A stretch of DNA of 64,000 nucleotides from Podospora bellae-mahoneyi (GCF_035222275.1 NC_085882.1:875501-939500), one strand, 5' to 3'. Counted from the stretch's first letter, positions 33,260 through 47,115 are shown. Numbers and translations: made by a program. The notes: generated by a model from the sequence alone, not told the origin.

Positions 33260-36200
33260 ATGGAACCCAACACACCCATCGCCATCGTCGGAATGAGCTG
33301 CCGGTTCGCTGGCGACGTCGACAGTCCAGAGAAGCTCTGGAAACTTGTTTCCGAAGGCCGCAGCGCATGGTCGGAGATTCCTAAAAACCGCTTCAACATT
33401 GACGGGTTCCTTCATCCAAATTTTGAGAAGCTCAATGGGGTCAGTTCAAACTCATCTTCTCAGAAGAGGGATACAATCTCACACTTTTGAAATAGACCAA
33501 TGTGGTAGGAGGCCACTTCCTCGAGGAAGATGTCGGCTTGTTCGACGCCAATTTCTTTAATTTGTCGGCAGAGACTGCAGCGGTAAGTCAGACATGACTG
33601 TCGCTCGCCATTTTTAAGGAGCAAACTAACGGGATGAAACAGGCACTAGATCCTCAGTTCAGACTGCAACTGGAGTCCACATATGAGGCACTGGAAAGCG
33701 GTAGGTTTGCCCCACAATGCTCATCCCATTCTCTACTAACCCATACTTGTTGTCTAAGCTGGAATCACCCTTCAGGATGTCGCCGGCTCCAACACTTCTG
33801 TCTTTGCCGGCTCATTTTTTCGCGACTACCATGAGAGTCTGATCAGAGACCCCGACGCCCTGCCCAGGTTTCTACTGATGGGCACAGGGGCAGCCATGGC
33901 CTCCAATCGCCTGTCACACTTTTTCGATCTGCGAGGACCGAGCATGTCAGTCGACACGGGCTGCTCGACCACCTTGACTGCGCTGCACCAAGGATGCCAG
34001 AGTCTTCGGACCGGTGAATCGGACATGTCCATTGTGGGCGGTGCAAACATCATGTTCAACCCGGACATGTTCCTGACCATGTCCTCGATGACCCTGATCT
34101 CCAAGGATGGCAGGTCCTATGCATTTGACAGCCGCGCCAATGGATATGGCCGCGGGGAGGGGTCAGCCACCATCATCCTCAAGAGGCTCGACGATGCCTT
34201 GCGGGATGGTGATCCGATCCGGGCCATCATCCGGGAGACAGGCGTGAACCAGGACGGCAAGACGGAAACTATCACCACACCCAGCGGCGAGGCACAGGAG
34301 GCCCTTATTCGCGCTTGTTACAAGAAGGCAGGCCTTGATCCTTCCCAGACGACCTACTTTGAAGCCCACGGAACCGGCACACCAACGGGCGATCCAATCG
34401 AGGTCAAAGCCATCTCGTCGGTTTTCCAAGACACTCGACCAAGCGATGACCCATTGAGAATCGGATCAGTCAAGACCAACATCGGCCACACAGAAACGGC
34501 AAGCGGAGTTGCGGCCATCATCAAGGTCGCACTGGCGCTCGAGAAGGGTCAGATCCCGCCCAGTGTCAACTATGAGAAGCCGAATGGGAAGCTGCGTTTG
34601 GACGACTGGAAGTTAAAGGTGAGTGATCCGGCCGTGGGCCTTCCCGGCATCAATTGGCCGAGACACGGAAATAAATGCTAATCAGCGCCTTCTCTCCCCT
34701 GCAGGTTCCCACTGAACTCGAGCCCTGGAATGGAAAGGAGGACGTGAGGCGTGCGTCTATCAACAATTTTGGCTATGGCGGATCCAACGCTCATGTTATC
34801 ATGGAAGACTTGGATTCCTTCACTGGTTCCCGACGCCTTCAGCAGGCTGCCAATCTCGACAATGCCAGCAGCCGGTCACGACGGAGCAGCAGTGCTCTCG
34901 AGTACCTGCCCCGGCGCCGAGTGTTCGTCTTGAGTGGCAAAGATGAGAGAGCTACCCAGGCCATGGTCTCCAATCTCAAGGACTACTTGCTCAACACCAA
35001 GATCACGGATGAAGATGGTTTCCTCGACAACCTTGCCTACACTCTGGGCCACCGTCGCTCGCGGTTCCCGTGGGTCACATCGGTTTCTGCTGACACGGTC
35101 GAGGCCCTGATCAAGATTCTCGATTCCCCAAAGGCAAAGCCTGCCAAGGCAGCAATCGCTTCTCCCAGGGTAGGATTTGTTTACAATGGCCAGGGCGCGC
35201 AGTGGTGGGCGATGGGCAGGGAGTTGATTGAGGTCTACCCCGTGTTCAAGGCCGCGTTGCTCGACTGCAACAAGCATCTAGAGAAACTCGGGGCAACTTG
35301 GAACATGATTGGTATGTTTTCTCCGTTCGTGCTGGAAATGCTAGGTTTCTAATACGCGTGCTTCTACAGAGGAGCTAAACCGAGATGCCGACACCTCCAA
35401 GGTCAATCAGCTGGACTACAGTACTCCCGTGTGCGTTGCCGTCCAGATCGCCCTTACAAACCTGCTCCGGGCTTGGGGTGTTACCCCCACAGCAGTCACG
35501 AGCCATTCGAGCGGAGAGATTGCCGCCGCTTATGCGGCCGGTGCTCTCGATCTCCAGTCGGCCATGGCCATCGCTTTTGCGCGTGGAGGCCTCGCTTCGG
35601 AGAGCAATCGTCAGATTGCCCGTCAGGGGGGCATGATGGCAGTGGGGCTTGGAGTCGAGGACAGTCGGCGATTTCTCTCTCGTGCCACCACCGGCAAGGT
35701 CGTCGTGGCCTGCGAGAACAGTCCCAACTCCATTACTCTTTCCGGCGATGTCTGTGGTCTCGAGCAGCTCGAAAGGGTGTTCCAGCAGGAGAATATCTTT
35801 GCGAGACGCCTCAAGGTGGACGCTGCCTGGCACTCGCATCATATGGAGGCTGTTGCAGAAGCCTATCACAGCGCTATGGACAAGAAGGTTCGGTCGCCGC
35901 AGGATCATCTCGACTTCATCTTCTCGTCGCCGTCGACTGGAACACGCATGGAGGATGCCCGCGAGATTGGAAGCCCTGCTCATTGGGTACGCAGTCTGAC
36001 AGGACGCGTTCAGTTTGTCGACGCATTCCGCAACATGTGCTTCGACACCCCCGGCGCCGAGTTGTCTGTCGACATGGTGATCGAGGTTGGTCCACACGCG
36101 GCTCTCTCCGGGCCCATCCAAGAGATATTACGCATGCACGAGTTCAATGGCGTTGTCATTCCATACGAGAGCTGCCTCGTCAGAAAGAAGCATGCGGTTG

Positions 36201-39200
36201 AGACCATGCATACACTCGTTAGCAGTCTCATCCAAAAGGGCTACCCAGTCAACCTTGCACCTGTCAATTTGCCCTATGGCCGAGAAGGTATCAAGGTGCT
36301 TCACGATCTTCCCAGATACCCCTGGAATCATCAAACCCGCTATTGGATCGAGCCACGATTCAACAAGGCCCTTCGCCATCGCCAAGAACCGCCTCACGAT
36401 CTTCTTGGGTCTCTTGTTCTCGGAACAGATCTCAGTGCGCCATCCTGGAGACACATTGTTCGCATGAGCGACATTCCGTGGGTTAGGGACCACGTTGTCC
36501 AATCCAATGTGATCTATCCAGCAGCCGGTTACATCTCGATGGCCATCGAGGGCATGGCCCAACACGCAGCGAGGCAAGGGCGCAAGGGCAGGGTTCTAGG
36601 CTACCAACTGCGAGATATCAACATCCTTAACGCCCTGGTTGTGCCCGAGACAGCTGACGGCATCGAGCTTCAGTTGTCACTTCGACCATGCAGCGAAAAG
36701 GTCCTGGACATTAAGGGATGGACGGAGTTCAACGTGCAGTCTGTCAGCTCAGATAACATCTGGATGGACCATTGCAAAGGTCTGATATCGGTCGAGCACT
36801 CATCTGGGGATGAGATGGGCTTTTGCCAAAACGCTTTGCCGGGTCATGGGTTCAAGCTCGCCCATCCCATGAACGAGTCCGCCTACAGAACCCGGGTCAG
36901 CCCACAAGACATGTATGCTGGCCTGCGATCAGGTGGCATCTGCCACGGGCCCATCTTCCAAAACATCAAGAGCATTCGAACTCGAGGTCAGCAATCTGTG
37001 ACATCCTTCACAGTGGCCGACTCCAAAGCGACTATGCCCAAGCACCACCAACACGACCATGTCGTCCATCCCACCACGCTCGACTCCGTTTTTCAAGCTG
37101 CCTACACTGTCATCCCCGATTCCAGCAATGTTCGACAGACGCCCAAAGTGCCCAAGACTATCAGCAAGCTTTGGGTCTCCCATGATATCAACGCCCAGGC
37201 TGGACATTTCTTCAAGGCTTACACCAACCTGAGCCACATCGACAACCAATCCATGACAACGGGGCTCACGGTCTTTGAAAGCCCAGCAAATGAGATGATT
37301 GAGTCGATCGCGCCTGTTATCACGATTGACGGTTTCGTTTGTCAATCCATCGGAACCGCCCCGGTTCAGCAGACAGACTCATGGGAACAAGACAAGTTTA
37401 CTACAACTCAATGGGTTCCGGACATTGGCCTTCTCAACGAGGCATACTTGAAGGACAATCTCAGCAGTCATATCTCGGACCAAGAGAGAGACACCTTGAT
37501 GGATCTACGCCAAGCATGTCTGTTTTTCATTCACGACGCTCTGGCTGAGCTCACGGCAGCTGACATCAAACGGTTGGAACGGCATCAGAGGAAGTTCTAC
37601 ATTTGGATGGGGCATCAGGCTGAGCTAGCCCGCACGAATCAGCTTGCCCCTGACAGCAGCCGGTGGATCAAGGCTCCGCTCAAAGAAAAGCTGACATTGT
37701 TTGAGAAAGTCAAGTCAGGCAGCACCAACGGCGAGATGGTATGCAAGCTGGGCCCCCATATTGTGCCAATCCTTCGCAGCGAGATTACAGCTCTGGAAGT
37801 GATGCTTGAAAAGGACTTGCTCTCTCGCTACTATCTGGATGCTCTCAAATGGGGACGAACCAATGCGAAACTTGGAGAGCTGGTCAGGCTCTACGCGCAG
37901 AAAAACCCGCGAGCCAAGATGATTGAGATCGGGGCGGGAACTGGGGGGGCGACAAGCCATATCCTGCAGGGACTTGGAAACAGCAAGGAAGGGAACGGCC
38001 CCAATGTCGGCTCATACGACTTCACGGACGTGTCTTCTGGTTTCTTCGAAGCTGCCAAAGAGAAATTCCAGGACTGGAACAACGTGGTCAAGTACAAGAA
38101 GCTCGACATCGAGCAGGATCCAATGAAGCAAGGGTTTGAAGAGGGGGGCTATGATGTGGTGATAGCATGCCAGGTTCTTCATGCCACAAAGTCGATGAAC
38201 AACACCATGGCGAATGTGAGAAGACTCTTGAAGCCTGGCGGCAAGCTATTCCTGATGGAGACAACCAAGGACCCAGTTGATTTGCAATTCGTCTTTGGAT
38301 TTCTTCCAGGCTGGTGGCTCAGTAAGTTCCCTATTCTGTCTCTTTCACCCAATATGTGCTAATATCTGTTGCTTGTAGGCGAAGAGGAAGAGCGCAAGTT
38401 CAGCCCTTCACTCACAATCCCCATGTGGGACCGCGTCCTCAACCGCACAGGTTTCTCCGGAATCGACGCTGAGATCCGAGACTGTGACGATGACGATCTC
38501 TACGCATTCAGTGTCATGATGTCGACGGCTGCCACCGGTCCGCCCAAGTTCGACTTTGACATTGCTTTCGTCACAGCCAACCCAACTACGCCGAACCCCT
38601 GGCTTGACCAACTCGGCGTTTCTATTGGTCTTCTTACGTGGACGGTGCCAACCGTACATTCATTGGACTCTGTCACTGCCGATGACAACAGAGTTTGTAT
38701 CTTTGTGGATGATTCAGAAAGCCCCATTCTCGCCAGTGCCGATCGCACAGAGTTCGAGGGCCTCAAGACGCTTTTCACGAGATCCAAGGGCGTCCTATGG
38801 CTAACTCAAGGTGGGGCTATGGACTTCAAAACACCTCACGCTGGCCTTGCGGCCGGATTTCTCCGATCCCTTCGTCAAGAATATGTTGGCAAGCGGCTGG
38901 GGACTCTGGACCTCGACCCAACAAGACCCCTTTGCTCCGCAGAATCAGTGAGCTCCATCACCCAAGTCTTCCGCAGCTTCTTCAACTACTCAGACCTCGA
39001 AGCTGCTTCCGACTTTGAGTTCGCAGAGAGAAATGGTGTCATTTCAGTTCCCAGATACATCAAGGATGTTTGCCGAAACAACAATGTCTTCCGTCGCCCA
39101 GCCGAGCAGTCTGTACATCCACTGGAGCCATTCATACAACAGGACCGCCCTCTGCGTCTCACCATTGGTACGACTGGACTTCTCGACACCCTCGCCTTTG

Positions 39201-41426
39201 ATGATGATGCCAGCGCACTCGAAGAACTGCCCGAGGACTTTGTCGAAATTGAGCCCAGAGCTTTTGGTGTCAACTTCCGCGACGTGATGGTTGCGATAGG
39301 TCAGCTGAAGTCTCGAGTCATGGGATACGACTGTTCAGGTGTTGTCACTCGAGTCGGTTCTGTTGCTGCTGCGAATGGCTACAAACCTGGGGATCGTGTC
39401 TCAGTGCTGCTGAGGGGACACTACGGGAGCCGTACCAGGATTCACTGGACCAGTGCCGTTCACATTCCTGAGGACATGGGTTTTGAGACGGCTGCTTCGC
39501 TTCCCACTCAGTTTGTGGCCGCCTACGTTTCTCTCTACGACAATGCCAGACTTCAGAGAGGCGAGACTGTTCTCATTCACTCGGCCACGGGAGGTGTTGG
39601 TCAGGCGGCTGTGATGCTTGCCCAACGGGTTGGGGCCGAGGTTTTTGTCACAGTTGGCTCAGAGGAGAAGCGCAAGTTTGTTATGGAGCACTTTGGTATC
39701 CATTCCGATCACATATTTTCAAGCCGTGATGTGTCTTTTGCCTCTGGTGTCAAGGAGATGACCGGTGGCAAGGGAGTGGACGTGGTACTGAACTCGCTTG
39801 CTGGGACGTTACTGCAGGCAAGCTTCAACTGCCTTGCACCGTTTGGCCGATTCGTCGAGATTGGGAAAAAGGATTTTGAGCTCAACAACAGTCTAGGAAT
39901 GGAAGCTTTCACGAGAGCGGTTTCCTTTTCCAGTGTCGATGTCATCGCACTGGGTGAGTGCAAACCAATGGAAGCCAACCGGATCATGAAGGACATTGTG
40001 CGAATGGTTGCTGAGAAGGAGATTAATACAGTCTATCCCATCTCAGTCCTACCCCTTTCTGATGTTGAGAAGGCTTTCCGCCTGATGCAAGCTGGCAAAC
40101 ATATGGGAAAGATTGTGCTGGCCGTCGATGACGAGACCATGGTTCCGGTATGTTGGCCCCTTTTCACATGATATTACACGGCCATTGACAATATTACCCT
40201 CCAGGTTGTCCCGCGCAAGTTAAACGCTCGCCTTCGCACTGACGCTTCGTATCTTGTGGTCGGTGGATTTGGCGGTATTGGGCGATCAGTGTGTCACTGG
40301 CTTGCGGAACATGGCGCCCAACACATCGCCGTCATGTCTCGCAGTGCAGATAGCTTTGGAAAGGCAGATCAGCTTCAGACCGAACTTATCAGCGCTGTTG
40401 GTCACCAGGTCAAGGTCGTGGGACTTGGTTGCGACATATCCAACATGAAGGAGCTCAACAGGGCGCTCGCAAAGTATGCCAGAACCGGAGCACCACCCAT
40501 CAAGGGTGTCGTCCACGGCGGAATGCAGCTTAAGGTATGAGAAGTCTTTTTCATTTACACAGCAGTTGCTAACCTCATCACAGGACTCTGTCCTGGACAA
40601 CATGACTCTTGAGGACCACAATGCCGCCCTCCATCCCAAGCTGCACGGCAGTTGGAACCTGCACCAGTACTTTTCTGGTGAGGGCGATCTCGACTTTTAC
40701 ATCATGCTCTCCTCACTTGTCGGCGTTGTTGGCTTTGCCAGTCAGTCCAACTACTCAGCTGGTGGCACCTTCCAGGATGCACTTGCTCAGCATCGAGTGG
40801 CGCGTGGTCTACCAGCGGTTTCCATCGATCTAGGCATTGTCAAGTCTGTGGGGTATCTGGCGGAAGAAAAAGAGTCTGCCAAAACCATCGAAGCACTCCA
40901 GCGACATGGCTTCACGGGTCTGCGCGAGAGCGAGATCCTTGCTGCCATCGACTCGGCGATCGCGACCCCCCTTGCGGGAGCCCTCATGCTCGGCATCAAC
41001 ACTGGACCAGAGGGACAGACAGAGGACTCTCCTCTGCGGCGGGACGCGCGCTTCTCGCAGCTTCGGTACCAGAAGATGGAACAGGAGGGCGGCCAGATGT
41101 CCAACAAATCTGGATCTGGTGATTTGGCGAGCAAGCTATCATCCGCCTCGACATTCGACGATGCAGCGGAGGCTGTGGTGGGCGGGATTACCAAGAAGCT
41201 GGTGGACATTTTCATGATCCCGGAGGACGATATCATCCCCTCGAAGTCGTTGACGGACTATGGTGTGGATTCTCTTGTTGCGGTGGAGCTCCGCAACATG
41301 CTGTCCATGAAGGCTGGGGCAGACCTGTCGATCTTTGATATCATGCAGAGCCCGTCTATCACTGCTCTAGCGGGGGCGGTAGCAGCCAGGAGTAGTCATG
41401 TCGACACCGCCATTCTGAGTGGTTAA
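33260..41426 (+). CDS. Highly reducing type I polyketide synthase (KS-AT-DH-MT-ER-KR-ACP)
   Basis: Nine exons: 33260..33439, 33496..33582, 33643..33700, 33759..34618, 34705..35311, 35370..38321, 38379..40147, 40205..40534, 40584..41426. They give 2561 aa with every phase closing. Domains in order: KS from residue ~3 ([11 protein letters not shown]; active Cys177 in [18 protein letters not shown] and [12 protein letters not shown] for the two His); AT with nucleophile Ser644 in SHSSGE; DH with His972 ([12 protein letters not shown]) and Asp1169 (HPTTLDSVF); C-methyltransferase with [14 protein letters not shown] (~1450) and [14 protein letters not shown] with [11 protein letters not shown] (~1982); KR with VVGGFGGIG (~2191) and Tyr2338 in SNYSAGG; ACP with Ser2511 in GVDSL. 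All seven domains look intact, predicting a methylated, largely reduced chain. There is no thioesterase, reductase or condensation domain after the ACP, as usual for this class. Expressed probably under the neighbouring regulator. The product is unknown. Confidence 0.96.
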
Positions 41427-42594
41427 GGTCGATGTTGTTGCGGCGGGTTGGCTACATTGTTTTGCTGTCAGTATTGTGTGTGTTTGTGTGTTTTCTCTTC
41501 TCTTGTAATTTTTCATGTTGGTTGTAGTTTTTGTACCATTTTGGTTGGATTGTCTATGTGGTTTGGTTTGGTTGTTTGCTTTGGAAAGCCGGATCATGGA
41601 GTTCTTGGATGGTTTTTTGGGATTTTTAACCGCGTTGAGCCAACTGGCTGGTTTGGCATCTTGAACCAATTCTCATTGCTCCTCCTTGCTTCGACTGTGG
41701 GGTGGTGAGATCTTGTTTGCACCAGTTCTGACTTGGTTGGACCTTGGGTACCTTGGGTACCTTGATGGCCAGCCCGTTGATAGCGAATGGTTACAAAACG
41801 TTTCCTGTCCCAACGTGCACCATTGCGGGTCGTTTGACACCAGACTCACGAACTGTCTGTCAGCTGAGCAGCTCTGGCAGTGGAGCTGCGTTTGTCGATC
41901 ATCTTGCAGATCCCCGACGCCCCGATCATGCTTGCAGCATGTTGAGTTGTGATCTGGCCATCCTTGCTGCCGGCACGCCCGGGCGATGAGCACAAACTTA
42001 CGATGTGCCCCGATTTGTCGAAATCTGACAACTTTGAGGTGGTATCAGCAAATCCGACGCCATGGTCAAGTGTTGTTTGTTGGCGAAATATGCTGATCAT
42101 TCCACCTTGTTCGTTGCTGACCACCCCTTTTTTCTCGCACTTTTTCCAAATCACGACATATGCCAGGCAGATTGATTAGAAATGTTGCCCTGGATGAGTA
42201 TAGGATGACGACGTGTTGCTTACGATGATGTCTTGGGTACCAACGAGCCGGTACGAACTGATGCGGGCTGTCTGCGAACCAAGCAAGGGTGTCGATCATG
42301 TTACGCATGGTTGAGCTTGAATAGGTGGGGTTGGCATCGTCGCATCATCAGGCAAGATCTCATTCATCATGAAGTGTCTTTTAAGGGGCTTTCTATGTCC
42401 CTATCTAAATCTGTCTTGAATGCTCACGAATCAACACGCAACCATACCAGTCCTGAATCCCCGAGCCCCTGGCTGTGCGGTGGATTGCCAAACAACCATA
42501 CAGGACATTGGAGCAGACTCTCAGCATGATGACGGACGGATATCTTATTGTTGGGTGTCCCTTCGCACATATTGCAAAGCCTAATATTATATAC
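41427..42594. other. Intergenic, convergent 3' flanks of PKS and regulator
   Basis: About 1.2 kb between two convergent genes. The first ~250 bases after the PKS stop are T-rich, as expected of a 3' UTR. A short direct repeat (CCTTGGGTA twice) lies near 41744-41762. Nothing else recognisable. Confidence 0.5.
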
Positions 42595-44761
42595 CTATTC
42601 ACAGAGAAAAGCCCCCTGAAAAGCAGTGAGTGAAAACGTCTCCTGTGGCTCCAACACAAGCAAGTATTCGCGTGCAAGATTGTTGAAGCTCTGCATGCTC
42701 CTCAGCGCGTTCATGCAACACTGAAACTCGGCATTGATGTCGTCCTTGACTTCCATCCCTTGATAACATGAAGACCCTGGCGGCGTAAGTGCTTGCATGT
42801 TCTCCACCACACGGTTTGGATGTGCCATGAGCCTTGACCCGGCCAAAAAGATGGCGAGCGGGAGGAAAATGTGGGCCTATCTCGTGGAAGATGCATTAGT
42901 TTGTGTTCTGATGATGCCATGTGCTCGAGAAAAAGTGTGTCTCACCTTGAAATAGGGGATGTGCTCATGGGCTTTGACCAGTCTCGCGATCTCCCTTGCC
43001 GCGTGCATGGCTTGGTTCTGGCACTCTACCACATTGGGTCGACATGATTCCTCGTGGGATGTGGACTCGACAATCTGGCACATGTAGATTTTGACGGCGT
43101 GCGCCATCATGGTGGAAAAGAACAGCATCGGTTCTGTTGCTGAGATGACTGGGTGGTTGACCATCAACGAATGCAAAGACGAGCTCAGCGTGTTTTTGAC
43201 CCATTCGTGACGCATCCATAACTCCAGTGATGCGCTTGCATATGTCGGTTGCGTTCGTTGGGCCTGGCATTGCGATACTGCACGACCAAATATCGTGAGC
43301 AAAATGGCAGACTCGGCCAGAGGCGACAAGAGGCTGTGGTCCCCGGATGCAAAGACCTCTTCCAGAAACCGCTCTTGAACGGGACTGCCACCCTGAAAGG
43401 CGAGGTCTGAAGACGGGAGTCTGGTACAGATCTGGCATGATGTTATTAGTTGTGGTTCGGAGATGAGGATCACCAAGATGCGCAGGGATGGTGACGGAAC
43501 CTACCATTTCTTCGATCAGCGTCAACGGCCTACGGTTTCTTATACACAGAAGCCGATCCAGATAATATGCAACCCAGAATGTTCTACGCTTTTCCTCCCT
43601 TGAAACAGCGTCGTCGCATTCAGCCGCATTCTCCGAAATATCAACCTCGTGGAGCCGTGCAAGTTGGACAAGCCTAAAGGCCCTGCCGGCCGTGATCCAG
43701 GCACGCCGGTAGTTGCACCGTGCGAACTCGTAGAAGGCAAGCAGAAGCCACGCTTGCACTTGTTCCACCCGCACCGTGTTCATGTCGTCCTCGTGGAGAT
43801 CCAGGTTTTCGAGCATATGGCGGGTTTCCTTGTAGAAGAGATCCCGCGAACTTTCAAACTGCGACGAAAACGACATTGCCAATGTCCACATGGCATACTG
43901 CAGACACAGCAAGTAATTCGCCCCATCCATCATGGCAATCTGCCGAGATCTGGCAAAATACCGCGACTGGCTGAAGATGGGCACATTCGGGTGGACCCGG
44001 TCGAAATACAGCTGGTCACTGCAACACGTTCAGGTCAGGAGCCACATCGAAGAAGTGTCTGGGGGAAATAGTAAGAACATACAGATCCGCTCGCATCAGA
44101 TCATCGACAAATGCGCATCTCGGTGGGGATTGGGGAGAGGGAGGGAACTGGAAAGTCGAGAAGCCCATCGGAAGGGAGCTAGGTGTCATGGGAGACATGG
44201 CGATATGGATATCGCTCTCCCAGGAAGGCCTTCTTTGACATGATGGTGACGGAAACTGCGAAAAGTCCTGATCCGAGGCCGAGCTTGCAGATGGCATTTC
44301 GGGCACGGGCGGGGCTTCTGAAAACTGAGTAGCGAGGGTCAACGCTTCTTCGGTGGGATCAAGACTGAGACGTCGTTCCAGAGCCACTATCAAGCACAGT
44401 CAGCATCATGTGCAAGAAGCGACATGGCGATGGGGAGGGGGAGGCCATAGTACACACCAACACGATTTAAACACACACCAACTTGACTTCGAAGGTTGTT
44501 GAGTTCGCCCTTCTTGGGGCCCCGTGGTCGTCGTTGGTTGTTGATTTCACACACGAGACCGCCATCTTTGCAAGTCCCACAAGGACTTTTCCTATCACCT
44601 GGGGTTTTGGTCAGTACGAAACGGAAACGTTGGATTGGTGTACATGAATTCTTACATCGTACTTTGCGCTTCTGGCATGCCTCGCAGGCGGATCCGGGGA
44701 GCTGCCGTGGTGCCCGGTCGGTCGTGCCAACTGCACTTCTTGTGCGACGGGCAGCAGTCAT
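42595..44761 (-). CDS. Zn2Cys6 fungal transcription factor, probable cluster regulator
   Basis: Six exons, complement(42595..42876, 42946..43431, 43505..44018, 44083..44386, 44479..44598, 44656..44761), give 603 aa with all phases closing. Splicing of the first intron creates a perfect C6 zinc cluster, C-x2-C-x6-C-x5-C-x2-C-x6-C (from CEACQKRKVRC through DRKSPCGTC to CKDGGLVC), followed by a basic linker (RRPRGPKKGE) and a short dimerisation coil (LNNLRSQVVALERRL). The middle holds the fungal_trans domain landmarks (TVRVEQVQAWLLLAFYEF, RRAWITAGRAFRLVQLARLH, REEKRRTFWVAYYLDRLLCI, EMICTRLPSSDLAFQ). It is the last gene of the PKS neighbourhood and is convergent with the PKS. By position and type it is the likely pathway activator. 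Confidence 0.92.
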
Positions 44762-47115
44762 GGTGAGCACCTAGTGGGTGGTAGGTTGGCAGTGTCTATG
44801 CACGGGCAAAGATGGAGAGAATAGATGGGTTGTAGAAGCAAGACGGCCGGTGTTCAGTGAGCAAATGCAATCTGAACTGTGCAAGAAGTGGGAGGGGAAC
44901 TGCCTTGACAGATGCAGGGTTCTCTAGGCCCAGTTATACAAGGTCGACGGGTATGGATGTCACAGACTGGCACGAGAGATCTTCTCCTTCCCACTCTGGA
45001 CAGATGCAGGTTCCCGACTCCAAGATGGGTTGCACCTGCCTGCCCTGCCGTAATCATACCTACATACGGTACATACATATCGGCGATGGCGGCCGACCAA
45101 AGGGTAGAGCAGAGAGCGGTGTATCATTGTATCGAAAGACTAGCCATGGTATCCAGCCACCGATCTCCCTTTGGACCCGTTCTCAACACTCCACTCCCGC
45201 GAACCCATCGGAGCAAGTATCTATCCCCACAGCTAGGTACACTATTCTCTGGTGGGCAGCTTGAGGGGGACAGGGAGGGGGTGAGGGGGGGGTGTGGGGG
45301 CTGTCTGGGATTTGGGACCATCGCTTTCCAGGGTGCTGGGCCGTAGACCCAGGTATCGCATCTCAACAGAGAGATACCTATCGATCATTTGGTTTTCAGC
45401 ACCCCTCTGCCTTTTGTTCGGGCCGTTGCGCTCCAAGCCTGACCGAAGAGTGCGTGCGTTCACCATCTAGGCCGCTAGCGGCTCTGATCGACATCCCCAG
45501 ATCCCAGACTGGGATCTCCCTGGGCGTCCCAAGTGGGAACTGAATCATGCTTGCTCCTGTCCACTTTGGGCTGGGCTGTTCCTGTTTTCTGATGCTTGGA
45601 GTTGCCCATTTCAGCTTGCAACTGCCGCTGAGCGAGACATGGACGCCGCGCATTTCCACAAGCAGCAATCGTCCCCAACCGCCATCAACGCGCCAGTTCA
45701 TGCAGCAGATCAGATGGCAGATGGCAGATGTTCGCTGCATGTTGGCTCCACGACCCAACAAGCGGCCATCCTGCAGCTGCATGTTTGGTTGCATGGCAGC
45801 CTGCATTTCTCCAGCGGATGCCGATTACCTCAACGACTCTTCTCTCATCATTATCAGCCTGTGCTTCATATGAACTTCGCAGACGTCTTCTGAGCTTGCT
45901 TGCTCAGATCTGCCCGTTGGATTCCCGGCTTGGCTTCAACAAATTCCCGACCAAGACCTAAACAATGTTGCATCAACATCCTTGTGTTGATTCCGTCAGC
46001 CCTGTCTGATCCTCTGGCGAGATCCCTGACCACGGTACCATGAACAACCCAACAAGGGACACACACAACACATCATCACCGGCCATTGTATCGCTCGCTA
46101 AGGACCGGAGCCACGGACGACGGGGAACCGGTGCATACTCAGAAGAGGATCGGCGCCTCTCTAGGCATTGCGCAACCGTGAGGGGTTATTTTCCGCCCTC
46201 AAATCAAAAAAAACGGGAGCATCCAACCAATGGCAATATCTGATTTAACAAGTCTGTACCGACGAATCCCCGAGAGCCTTTGGCGCTTCAGCCTGGAAGG
46301 GACCGGCAGAAACCCGCAGATATGGATCAACCCCAAGTTCGTGTGGTGCTGAGCCGCAGCCACTTTTCTCCTCGGTACCTCTCCTCTTGTCCCACCCACA
46401 GCAGTGGTATTCATGGTCCCAGGAATCGTTTGGTGCACCAACACAAGCTGGGCAGTTTGTTCAGACGCCATTGTGGTACCAAGGTCGTCCTTCAATCTGT
46501 ACACGCCGCCCAACTTCTCCTCTCTCTGCCACCACCAACCTTGACCAACAACAGATCAGAAGTTCAATGCACCAATTCTTCGGTTCCATGGCGGCACAGC
46601 CTATCAGCAGCCATTGACCTCACAACCATTCAACTTTTCAGTTTCTTCCCATGTCTCCTTGACCCCAAGGCCCTGGAAATCGGGCCGTGTCCCCTCCTCC
46701 CCCTGATTCTGTTCCCTATCACGACGACTGTCACGATAACCAGCTGGACAAGGCATATCTGTCCAGCTCTGTCTCGGAAAAGGGCACCGGTGATGTGACG
46801 TTCATTCTGTCGGCTCACGTCTTCCACCTGTACCTTTTGATAACGGCATCCTTAACATCCCATTGTGAGTAAAGATGCAATAGGGTGTCTGTGATGGTAA
46901 GATCGACACAAGCTGGCACCTTTCGGGATTCCCAAACGATCATTTTATCCCGTTCGAGATAATTACCCAAGGCACCAACCGGAACGACGCCCGTGTTCTT
47001 TTCCGTCTGGAGAGAAGGACTTGGGTGTAGTACAGCTTCCTTCGTCTGCCCTCATTTTCATACACTAACCCCTGCATCTGGTCATAGTATAAGACTCCTC
47101 TACCTACCTATTTAT
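44762..47115. other. Long intergenic stretch upstream of the regulator
   Basis: About 2.35 kb with only short frames lacking codon bias or family resemblance. A G-rich run lies at 45265-45300. It must contain the regulator promoter next to 44762. No CGGAGTTT copy was noticed close to that start. Confidence 0.5.
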
